DNA of 52,812 nt from Andreesenia sp964489735 (GTDB lineage: Bacteria > Bacillota > Clostridia > Tissierellales > Gottschalkiaceae): NCBI GenBank assembly GCA_964489735.1, contig CAZBAL010000012.1, forward strand, positions 1 to 52,812, written 5' to 3'. A model generated the notes under the pieces. That model did not search any database, was not told the DNA's origin, and saw only the letters and a program-made list of their open reading frames with translations. Shown here one piece after another: positions 44,239 through 52,812 of the stretch. Positions within the stretch are counted from its first letter, which is position 1. The number at the start of each line of letters is the position of its first letter. Position numbers and translations under genes: made by a program.

Positions 44239-44267
44239 TTGCAAATTCTGTATACTTGATTTATAAA
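44239..44267 (+). promoter_or_regulatory. promoter of the pyruvate oxidoreductase gene
   Basis: TTGCAA (44239) and TATAAA (44262) are 17 bases apart. One GTATAC palindrome lies inside the spacer and another just downstream. The start codon is about 115 bases further on. Confidence 0.6.
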
Positions 44268-44304
44268 ATAAAAAAGTGTATACTTGAATCATGATATTGT
44301 ATAC
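44250..44304 (+). promoter_or_regulatory. three GTATAC palindromes, possible operator
   Basis: GTATAC occurs at 44250, 44278 and 44299. The first two are followed by TTGA (TGTATACTTGA); the third is TTGTATACAA, a perfect 10-base palindrome. Spacings between starts are 28 and 21 bases, close to whole helical turns. No regulator gene is adjacent. Confidence 0.5.
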
Positions 44305-44382
44305 AAAATATTAGTACGGCAATATTGATTAGGGCAATAGATAAAATTATATTAGATAAAATTAATAAGGGGGATACTCTTT

Positions 44383-47300
44383 ATGGCAAGAAAAATGAAA
44401 ACAATGGATGGTAATACGGCCGCTTCCCACGTGTCATACGCATTTACGGAAGTCGCTGCAATTTACCCTATAACACCATCATCTACTATGGCAGAAATAG
44501 TTGATGAATGGGCAGCAAAAGGCAAAAAAAATATATTCGGCAGACCAGTTGAAGTTCATGAGCTTCAATCAGAAGGTGGAGCTGCTGGAGCTTTACATGG
44601 TTCATTATCAGCTGGAGCACTATCAACAACATATACTGCTTCACAAGGATTGCTTTTAATGATACCAAATATGTATAAAATTTCTGGAGAACTTTTACCA
44701 GGTGTGTTCCACGTAAGTGCTCGTGCACTAGCATCGCATGCGTTATCAATATTTGGAGATCACCAAGATGTTATGTCTGCAAGACAAACAGGATTTGCAT
44801 TATTAGCATCAGGATCTGTACAGGAAGTAATGGATCTAGGAGGAGTAGCACATTTAGCCGCAATAAGATCTAGAATTCCTTTCATGCATTTCTTCGATGG
44901 TTTCAGAACTTCTCATGAGATACAAAAAATTGAGGTTATTGAGTATGATGAGTTTGCAAAATTAGTTGATTATGATGCAATAAAAGAGTTCAAAAAGAAT
45001 GCGTTAAAGCCAGAAAATCCATATACAAAAGGAACTGCACAGAACCCAGATATATTCTTCCAAGCGAAAGAAGCATCAAATGAGTTCTACAATAAAGTTC
45101 CTGATATTGTTAATGACTATATGAAAGAAATCAATAAACTTACTGGTAGAAATTACAAGCCATTCAACTATACTGGTGCACCTGATGCTGAGCGTATTAT
45201 TGTAGCAATGGGATCAGTTTGTGAAACAGCTAAAGAAGTTGTTGATTATATGAATAAAAATGGTGAGAAAGTTGGAATAATAGAAGTAAGACTTTATAGA
45301 CCATTCTCAGAAAAATATTTCTTCGATGTAGTTCCATCAACAGTAAAGAAAATAGCTGTTCTTGATAGAACTAAAGAACCGGGAGCAATAGATGAACCGC
45401 TTTGCTTAGATGTAAAGAGCATATATTTCGGTAAAGAAAATGCACCTATGATAATTGGTGGAAGATATGGATTGGGATCGAAAGACACTAAACCTTCACA
45501 AATAAAAGCAGCATTTGATAATCTGTTAGCAGATGAGCCTATAGATAACTTTACTATAGGAATCGTTGATGATGTTACTCATAAATCTCTTCCAAAGGGT
45601 GAACCAATAAACACTGATCCTGAAGGAACAATAAAATGTAAGTTCTGGGGACTTGGATCAGATGGTACTGTTGGAGCTAACAAATCAGCTATAAAAATTA
45701 TAGGTGACAATACTGATATGTACGCTCAAGCATACTTTGAATATGACTCAAAAAAATCTGGAGGGATTACAATATCTCACTTGAGATTTGGAAAAAAACC
45801 TATCAGATCAACATATTTAGTTACAACACCGGACTTTGTATCATGTTCAAATCAAGCGTATGTAAATCAATATGATCTTTTAAAAGGTTTAACAAAAGGA
45901 GGAACATTCCTTCTTAACTCTAACTGGAGCCCTGAAGAATTATCAGAAAAATTACCAGCTTCAATGAAGAAGTATTTAGCTGAAAATGATATAGAATTCT
46001 ATACTGTAGATGCTACTAAGATAGCTTCTGAAATTGGTCTTGGCAATAGAATAAATATGATAATGCAATCGGCCTTCTTTAAACTGACAGAGGTTATCCC
46101 TGTAGATGAAGCTATAAAGTATCTAAAAGATGCAATTGTAACTTCATATGGTAAAAAAGGTGAGCATATAGTTAATATGAACTATGCAGCTGTTGATCAA
46201 GGAATTGAATCACTAGTTAAAATAGACATACCAGCTGATTGGGCAGATGCTAAAGATGAAGAAATTTGTGATACAGATGAGCCAGACTTTGTTAAAAACA
46301 TTCTGAAGCCTATGAACAGACAAGAGGGAGACGATATACCTGTAAGTGCGTTTGTTGGTAGAGAGGAAGGAATATTCCCTCCAGGAACTGCAGCTTATGA
46401 AAAACGTGGTATAGCAGCGTTTGTTCCTGAGTGGAAAGTTGAAAACTGTATCCAATGTAATCAGTGTTCATTTGTATGTCCTCATGCTGCAATAAGACCA
46501 TTCTTATTAGATGAGGAAGAAGCAAAAAATGCTCCAGAATCGCTTAAGACAAAGCCAGCTATGGGTAAAGGTCTAGAGGGACTTCAATATAAAATACAGG
46601 TTTCTACTTATGACTGTACGGGATGTGGTAACTGTGCTGATATCTGTCCGTCAAAAGAGAAATCACTTGTTATGCAACCAGCAGAAGGACAGCAGAGAAA
46701 TGAAGCTGGACATTGGGAGTATTTAACTGAAAAAGTAACAGTTAAAGATGATTTGATGGTTAAAACAAATGTTAAAGGTAGTCAGTTCTCACAGCCACTT
46801 CTTGAATTCTCAGGAGCTTGTGCTGGATGTGGAGAGACTCCATATATTAAAGCAGTTACTCAGCTTTATGGTGACAGAATGATAATAGCAAATGCTACAG
46901 GTTGTTCATCAATCTGGGGTGGATCTGCACCATCAACTCCTTATACAGTAAACAAAGAAGGTAAAGGACCTGCATGGGCAAACTCGCTATTTGAAGATAA
47001 TGCTGAATATGGATATGGTATGGCATTAGCTGTTAAACAAAAAACTAATAAAATAGCTGATGATATGGAAAAACTTCTTGAAATGAATATCTCTGAACAA
47101 ACTAAAGATGCATTAAATGCATGGTTAGAAGGTAAAGACGATGCTGATGCTTCAAAAGAGGCTGCAGCTAAAGTTGTAGAGATACTTGATGGAAACATTG
47201 AGTCGGACGAAGAAGTTAAGAAATTATTAGCTGAAATAGATGAAAACAGAGATTACCTTGTTAAAAAATCTGTTTGGATATTTGGTGGAGACGGTTGGGC

Positions 47301-47916
47301 TTATGATATCGGATACGGTGGATTAGACCATGTGCTTGCATCAAATGAAGATGTAAATGTGTTTGTTCTTGATACAGAAGTTTACTCTAACACTGGAGGT
47401 CAGTCATCAAAATCGACTCCTACAGCTGCTATAGCTAAATTCGCTTCTTCAGGAAAGAGAACTAAAAAGAAAAACTTAGGCCTTATGGCAACACAATACG
47501 GATATGTATACGTTGCACAAGTTTCAATGGGTGCAGATAAGAACCAATTTATGAAAGCACTTATCGAAGCAGAAAAATATAAAGGACCTTCATTAATAAT
47601 TGCATATGCACCATGTATAGCACATGGAATCAGAGCAGGAATGGGTAAAACTCAGGAACAAGCTAAAAAAGCTGTAGACGCTGGTTACTGGCACTTATAC
47701 AGATACAACCCTGAGTTAGCAGAAAAAGGAGAAAATCCATTCGTATTGGATTCTAAAGAACCGAAAGATTCATTTAGAGACTTTATAATGGGAGAAGTAA
47801 GATATACTTCACTTCAAAAAGCATTCCCTGATGTTGCAGAGGAGTTATTTGAAAAAGCAGAAAAAGATGCTAAAGAAACATATGAAACTTATAAGAAACT
47901 TGCAGAGTGTCACTAA
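44383..47916 (+). CDS. nifJ: pyruvate:ferredoxin (flavodoxin) oxidoreductase, homodimeric type
   Basis: This enzyme turns pyruvate and CoA into acetyl-CoA, CO2 and reduced ferredoxin, a central step in anaerobic fermentation. The 1177-residue single-chain form carries all domains: the N-terminal TPP-related domain (GNTAASHVSYAFTEVAAIYP), the transketolase C-like part, the gamma domain (FWGLGSDGTVGANK), a two-cluster ferredoxin insert (CIQCNQCSFVCP and CTGCGNCADICP), and the TPP-binding domain with ACAGCGETPY, NATGCSSIWGG and IFGGDGWAYDIGYGG. A final cysteine-rich CIAHGIRAG region is present. AAGGGGGA precedes the ATG. A perfect terminator follows. Confidence 0.97.
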   Translation: MARKMKTMDGNTAASHVSYAFTEVAAIYPITPSSTMAEIVDEWAAKGKKNIFGRPVEVHELQSEGGAAGALHGSLSAGALSTTYTASQGLLLMIPNMYKISGELLPGVFHVSARALASHALSIFGDHQDVMSARQTGFALLASGSVQEVMDLGGVAHLAAIRSRIPFMHFFDGFRTSHEIQKIEVIEYDEFAKLVDYDAIKEFKKNALKPENPYTKGTAQNPDIFFQAKEASNEFYNKVPDIVNDYMKEINKLTGRNYKPFNYTGAPDAERIIVAMGSVCETAKEVVDYMNKNGEKVGIIEVRLYRPFSEKYFFDVVPSTVKKIAVLDRTKEPGAIDEPLCLDVKSIYFGKENAPMIIGGRYGLGSKDTKPSQIKAAFDNLLADEPIDNFTIGIVDDVTHKSLPKGEPINTDPEGTIKCKFWGLGSDGTVGANKSAIKIIGDNTDMYAQAYFEYDSKKSGGITISHLRFGKKPIRSTYLVTTPDFVSCSNQAYVNQYDLLKGLTKGGTFLLNSNWSPEELSEKLPASMKKYLAENDIEFYTVDATKIASEIGLGNRINMIMQSAFFKLTEVIPVDEAIKYLKDAIVTSYGKKGEHIVNMNYAAVDQGIESLVKIDIPADWADAKDEEICDTDEPDFVKNILKPMNRQEGDDIPVSAFVGREEGIFPPGTAAYEKRGIAAFVPEWKVENCIQCNQCSFVCPHAAIRPFLLDEEEAKNAPESLKTKPAMGKGLEGLQYKIQVSTYDCTGCGNCADICPSKEKSLVMQPAEGQQRNEAGHWEYLTEKVTVKDDLMVKTNVKGSQFSQPLLEFSGACAGCGETPYIKAVTQLYGDRMIIANATGCSSIWGGSAPSTPYTVNKEGKGPAWANSLFEDNAEYGYGMALAVKQKTNKIADDMEKLLEMNISEQTKDALNAWLEGKDDADASKEAAAKVVEILDGNIESDEEVKKLLAEIDENRDYLVKKSVWIFGGDGWAYDIGYGGLDHVLASNEDVNVFVLDTEVYSNTGGQSSKSTPTAAIAKFASSGKRTKKKNLGLMATQYGYVYVAQVSMGADKNQFMKALIEAEKYKGPSLIIAYAPCIAHGIRAGMGKTQEQAKKAVDAGYWHLYRYNPELAEKGENPFVLDSKEPKDSFRDFIMGEVRYTSLQKAFPDVAEELFEKAEKDAKETYETYKKLAECH

Positions 47917-47983
47917 TAATTTTAGTAATACTTTAGAGTAAGTTGAAATTTGAAATAAAATCTAATATTAAATCTAAAAGTTT

Positions 47984-48026
47984 AGGCTAGGAAAATTATA
48001 CTACTATAATTTTCCTAGCCTTTTTG
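47984..48026 (+). terminator. strong terminator after the pyruvate oxidoreductase gene
   Basis: Seventeen perfect pairs from AGGCTAGGAAAATTATA with its complement around CTAC, then TTTTTG. It ends the oxidoreductase transcript. Confidence 0.95.
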
Positions 48027-48235
48027 TTTTATTGACTGCGAAATAATACATTCAATAAAATTACATCAGTAAATACACAGAATATAACTATTATATTGAA
48101 TATATATGTGATATTTTCAATATAATTTGGTTAGTAAGGTAAAATTGGGGTAAAATGGTAATACATGGAATTAAAACCATGTAATGTAAACAGGAGTTAT
48201 ATTTATTTTTACTGTGTTTACAAAAAACAACATAC

Positions 48236-48335
48236 NNNNNNNNNNNNNNNNNNNNNNNNNNNNNNNNNNNNNNNNNNNNNNNNNNNNNNNNNNNNNNNNN
48301 NNNNNNNNNNNNNNNNNNNNNNNNNNNNNNNNNNN
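48236..48335. other. run of exactly 100 N, assembly gap
   Basis: One hundred undetermined bases, the conventional filler for a gap of unknown size. Neighbour relations across it are therefore uncertain. Confidence 0.99.
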
Positions 48336-48427
48336 TATAGTAAAGAAGGGAGGTCAGAAGCGTAGTTAGATATACATATGTTGTTTTAAAGTTCATTTAA
48401 AATCAAATTACAGAAAGGAGAAAAGAC

Positions 48428-51400
48428 ATGAAATCGCATAGTTCAACAAGTAGTAGAGTTTGGGCATGGATAGTTTCTATTTTTATGATTGCGGGTATTA
48501 TCATAAATCCTATATCTCAAGTTATAGTAAGAGCTGAACAAGTTCCTGAAAAAAACTGGGAAGAGTCAATTCCTGTAGACTTGCAGAAATGAGACCTACC
48601 TAGTAACTGTGAGATTATAAATGTAGGTGGAGCATCAGTTGATCCACTGCATTTAACAGCAATCTCATATCAGGGAAGTCATATTTATAACGATAGAACA
48701 ACATTAGACTTTAACTGGGGATCATATTACTCAGCAAACTCATTAACATGGAAAAAAGCAAAGCTATTCATAGATCCAGAGCTAAATGAGAAAGTTGAAA
48801 GAGTAATAGCTTATCATGAGACAAATGATAATGAAGTGAGCTTAGCAAAAGATGGAAATATTTATACATTAAAAATTTCAGATGTGCTAAGTCTTGGAGC
48901 TACAGAAGAGTCAAGATCTAATGTTGTCAGAATCAAAGTTGTTCTCAATTCGGGAGAATCTGTGGACAGTTTGACTCGTGACAATACGGTTCAAATGAGA
49001 TTGTTCAATGAAAATGAAACCAAGGTTTGGGCTAAGGCTGACAAGCGTAAGCCAGTAAGTTATTCAGACTATACTCAATCTACTACAATCTCAAAAATGA
49101 AGGAGATGGGAAGACTAGAAGAGTTTTCAACTGGTTATGTAACAACACAGACTAGTGCAAATACAAAGTATGATGGGGAAACTCAGAAATTAGAGGTTAA
49201 CTACACTTACAATAATCAAGGTTACCTATTGGCTTCTCACAGACCATATGCTTTAAGTTATAAAATACCTGCGGAAATCTATAACATGATCAAAGATGGA
49301 GATAGCATAAAAGTATATGTTATCAATCATAATTCAGACAAAGTCACAAACGGTGTAGTATTGAATAAATCTGAATTTAAAGAGGTTGATGGTGGATATA
49401 TTTTAAAAATGTCAGAGGGTGGCTATAATAGCGCTGACGGAAGCTACTTTACTAATATAGGAAGTGGAACAAATTCTATTTATCATCAGTCAGTTACAAT
49501 CAACCCTGCAGGAATTAGATTAGAGTTAGATATGGATATTGCTGCTATAGCAGATTCATTTAGTCCTGATGACTATATGGACCAGTATCCTATTCAAATT
49601 CAGTACACGTCAAATTCGGCACCAGAAATATATAGAGGGACGTTTGAAAATGAAATAACTCTAACAAAAGGAACAGAGGTAACTGTAGAGTTTCCTGTTA
49701 ATGGAATACTGAACCTTGTATCAACATTATCTGGTAAGAAGCTGTTCCTTAGATATGGAGATTTCTTAATTCCGCAAAAAGGTGTTGATGCAGGTTATGG
49801 TAAAACATTCAAATTCGTTATACCTAGGGATGTTACTATTCCAGCTGGTTCTGATGTATCTGTTTTTTCAGATACTACTAGTAAAAGTAAAAACACACAG
49901 GGTACATTAAAGATAGGTGAAACATCAATAACTTTACCTAAATTAACATCTGGTTCTAATGCTGTACTAGCTAACACTAATGCATTCAGTACCATTATGT
50001 TAGAGAAAACATTTTATTTGCCAAAAATAGATGATATTTTCACTGACGATACAAGTTATAAAGGGTTTGTAAAGTATCCTGGTGCTTATGTATATGGAAG
50101 AGCACCATCTGAAACAGAGTACAGTAATGTTCTCTCGGGTACAACACCAAATCCACAAGAAGACAATGCATATCCATTTACTTTAGATAAGAGTTCTAGT
50201 ACAGAGCTTCTAAAAGATATGCCGATAAATTTTAGAGTGGCAGATTATAGAAATTCTAAAATACCATCAGATCTAGTAACTCAGAAAGTTAAAGCTAGAG
50301 TTACATTTGACTTGAATGATGGAGGAACAACACCAAATAAAGTTGTAGTTGCACCGGAAAACTTAAAATACAGCAATGATGAAGGCTATCAGCCAAATGG
50401 ACTTGATTATAACGGTGTTAACGAAATGCCTGATTTTGATGAGTCCACTGCTGATACTAAAGATGATCCAACTAGAGAAGGTTACACATTTAATGGTTGG
50501 AATACAAAGATAGACGGTTCTGGAGAAATGTTCACGAAAGATACGCCGATTACCAAACACTTAACTGTGTATGCTCAATGGACTAGGTCTTATCAGTCCG
50601 TAGTAAAATATTTTAAAGACGGTGTAGAAGATGTGAGCTTAGAAACTGTTGGAACAGTACCAGCGACAGATCCTAAAATTTCTATAGAGAGTTTAAAAAA
50701 GGATTTTTAAGGGCTTAGCTTTCATAGTTCAGATCCAAGTGCGGATGAAAATGGAAATATTACTGTAACTGATAATATGGTAATAAATATGTATTATCTA
50801 TCAGATATTATTTCAAATCCATCGGAAGATACTCCGACAGGGTACAACAGAGTAATATTTGATAGTAGAGAACATGGAACCTTCGCACCTGGTACAGATA
50901 GTGTTTTTGATGTGAAAAATGGAGTTACTTTTCCATTAGAAAAAGCTCCACCAGTTGAAACAAATGAGAACTACACATTTACAGGATGGTTACCTAGTTT
51001 ACCTTCAACTATATCCGATACAGTTACGTTTGTTGCACAATATGAACAAGAGAAAAGTGTTGTACCAGTCATTCCTCAAGTAAAAGAAGGCGCAACAGAA
51101 GTATTAGTCAAGTATCCAGAAGGATCTACACATAAAGAAGGGGATACTCTGATAGTGACATTACCAAATGGCACATCGATAGAAGCTTTCTGGAGTTCGG
51201 GGGATGATGCATTTAAAGCGGAGATTCCAGAAGGGACGGATATGAGTCCAGGAGGGGAAATAAATGCTACACTAACCGAGTCAGGTAAAGCACCTACAAA
51301 TGCTGAGCCTATATTAATTTCTAGATTAGACTCTAGTGTAAGACCTATTATTTCACCAGTTATTGACTCAGATAAAACAGTTTTAGTTAAATATCCAGAA

Positions 51401-52812
51401 GGATCTTCATATGAAGAAGGGGATACTTTAACAGTAACATTGCCAGATGGTTCATCGGTGAATGCTATTTGGAGCTCAGAGGATGATGCATTTAAAGTAG
51501 AGGTACCAGAAGGAACTGATATGAGTAGTGGCGGAGTTATAAATGCAAAATTAACTGAGATAGGAAAAGCACCAACCAATGCAGTACCGGAGACTATATC
51601 GAATTCAGAAGCAACCGATTATGATGGATCTGGAGCAGCAACGGTATCTATAGGAGACACAGTGATACCAGAAAATATAGTGTTTAGTCCTGTTCTACCT
51701 GAAGGAGCTACGGTAGAATCAGTTAGCGAAATTGATACAACAACGGCTGGAGAAAAGACGGGGACAGCAACAGTTAAGTTCTCAGATGGAAGTACTAAAC
51801 AAGTTCGAATAAATGTAACAGTTCTAGAAGATATTATTTCAGATCCTACTGGAGAAACACCAGTGGGCTATCATAGAGTGATATTTAACTCTGGAGATAA
51901 TGGAACTATAGCTCTTGGTGATACAAGAATTTTTGATGTAAAAGATGGAGTAGAATTCCCTGAGGATAAAGCTCCAAATATTATATCAAACGAAAACCAT
52001 AGTTTTAATGGTTGGAATCCAACATTACCGCTAGAAATAACTAGAGAAGAGACATTTGTTGCGCAATACAAACAAGTTTCGAGTGTTAAACCTATCATTT
52101 CTGCGGTAAATGATTTAGACAGTGAGATTCATGTTAAGTATCCAGATGGATCATCATATGGATCGGGAGATATTTTGCAAGTTGTATTACCTGGCGATAT
52201 AACAGTTGATGCCGAATGGAATCCTGACAAAGGAGTATATGTAGCAAAAGTACCAGAAGGAACTGATATGAGTCCAGGAAATGAAGTCAAGGCTACACTC
52301 ACTGAACTTGGAAAGGCACCGACAGATGCAGAACCTGTAATAGTAACGGAATCAGAAGCAACAGCCTATACTGGTTCGGGAACTGGAACAGTATCAAAAG
52401 GGGATACAGTAACAGCAGATGATATTATGTTTGAATCTGAATTACCAGCAGGAGCAACTGTAGAATCAGTAAGTGGAATAGACACAGCAACAGCTGGAGA
52501 GAAAACAGGAACTGCTAAAGTTCAGTTCGCAGACGGAAGTGTAAAAGATGTACCGATAGTAGTGACAGTACTTGATGATATAATAGACAGTCCAACAGGG
52601 GATACTCCTGATGGATATCACAGAGTTACATTTAGTAACGGAACAAATGGTAGCTTTGTACTTGGAGAAATTACGAAATTCGATGTTAAGAATGGAATAA
52701 CATTCCCACTAGACAAAGCGCCAAAAGTAACAGCAGATGATAACTATACGTTTACAGGATGGTTACCGGAACTACCATCATCAATTACAGAAGGACTTGA
52801 GTTTGTAGCACA
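48428..52812 (+). pseudogene. very large repeat-containing surface protein with two in-frame stops, 3' end missing
   Basis: The ATG at 48428 follows AAAGGAG by 7 bases and begins a signal peptide (VWAWIVSIFMIAGIIINP, ending near VRAEQ). The frame meets TGA at 48590 (codon 55, between LQK and DLPSN) and TAA at 50708 (KKDF-stop-GLSF), yet is otherwise open to the window edge, 1461 codons. Between the stops lies a long N-terminal region without a recognised domain, then a Listeria-Bacteroides repeat with GYTFNGWNTKIDGSG and LTVYAQW. After the second stop come three kinds of repeat (see the repeat entry). It is probably a wall-attached adhesin; the anchor would lie beyond the window. The stops imply a recently inactivated gene, sequence error, or rare recoding. 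Confidence 0.75.
50841..52812 (+). repeat. array of three alternating adhesin modules, A-B-B-C-A-B-C-A
   Basis: Module A (about 70 residues, RVIF to FVAQY with a central FTGWLP or FNGWNP) is InlB-B-repeat-like: 50841-51050, 51866-52080, 52612 to edge. Module B (about 73 residues, VKYPEGSSYEEGDTL to APTNAEP) is unnamed: 51098-51320, 51378-51598, 52123-52348. Module C (about 75 residues, EATDYDGSGAATVSIGDTV to VTVLED) resembles Rib/alpha-like domains with LPEGATVESVS and TAGEKTGTATV: 51604-51840, 52349-52577. A short PTGxTPxGYxRV linker joins C to A. Confidence 0.85.

Larger units (their letters stand above)
47917..48427. other. gene-free region broken by the assembly gap
   Basis: Left of the gap are the terminator above and AT-rich sequence with an imperfect inverted repeat, TGTAAACAG and CTGTGTTTACA (48186-48222). 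Right of the gap, the first bases could be the final codons of an unseen gene (ending near 48362), and CAGAAAGGAG (48411) is the ribosome site of the next gene. How much sequence is missing cannot be told. Confidence 0.7.

Noticed and set aside
48165..48365. Open frame running across the N gap
   Set aside because: The frame exists only because N codons do not count as stops; the gap size is unknown.

Overview
The window looks like a chromosomal segment of a low-GC, anaerobic Firmicute of the Clostridia type. Evidence: AT-rich sequence and codon use, strong GGAGG-type ribosome sites with frequent TTG and GTG starts, a SCIFF peptide with its radical-SAM maturase, HemZ, HPr kinase, pyruvate:ferredoxin oxidoreductase, and the gene order ruvC-ruvA-ruvB-queA-tgt-yajC-SCIFF-secD-secF. 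I would guess the Peptostreptococcales/Tissierellales neighbourhood, but no rRNA or other marker in the window settles the genus. I see no tRNA, rRNA, CRISPR array, insertion sequence or phage gene.

Layout. 1-2034: the end of a zinc-ribbon membrane protein, a terminator, and a YhcC-type radical SAM protein. 2098-10829: Holliday-junction resolution (ruvC, ruvA, ruvB), queuosine tRNA modification (queA, tgt), then Sec accessory genes (yajC, secD, secF) with the SCIFF peptide and its maturase between them. 10927-22632: UbiB-like kinase, recJ, bifunctional (p)ppGpp enzyme, D-aminoacyl-tRNA deacylase, metallo-beta-lactamase-fold hydrolase, hemZ, hisS and aspS, nearly all co-directional. 22633-24261: a structured non-coding stretch and a leftward gene with a phosphoribosyltransferase-like domain. 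24502-29178: sirtuin, TrpP-like transporter, a lone bacterial microcompartment shell protein, and a RavA/ViaA-like MoxR ATPase plus VWA pair. 29389-32956: 5-formyl-THF cyclo-ligase (leftward), a long AT-rich leader with direct repeats, an NlpC/P60 cell-wall hydrolase and a CtpA-type protease. 33013-43456: uvrB, uvrA and uvrC dispersed among an acyltransferase-like membrane protein, a molbindin and a nitroreductase-like protein, then hprK. 43461-47916: a PHP-domain phosphoesterase and the large pyruvate:ferredoxin oxidoreductase.

The right end holds a 100-base run of N (an assembly gap) and then a very large repeat-built surface protein gene. It runs off the window and carries two in-frame stop codons, TGA at 48590 and TAA at 50708. 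The frame is otherwise open for about 4.4 kb and the downstream repeats are well preserved.

Most of the window is conserved housekeeping sequence. The parts most worth a second look are the interrupted surface protein, the lone microcompartment shell protein beside a RavA/ViaA-like pair, the SCIFF peptide separated from its maturase by a perfect terminator, the WalR-like repeats before the NlpC/P60 gene, the triple GTATAC motif at the pyruvate oxidoreductase promoter, and the structured element after aspS. At least nine genes are preceded by an extended -10 box of the form TGN-TATAAT, which seems to be the prevailing promoter style here. I ran no database searches; names rest on recognised motifs, lengths and gene order.
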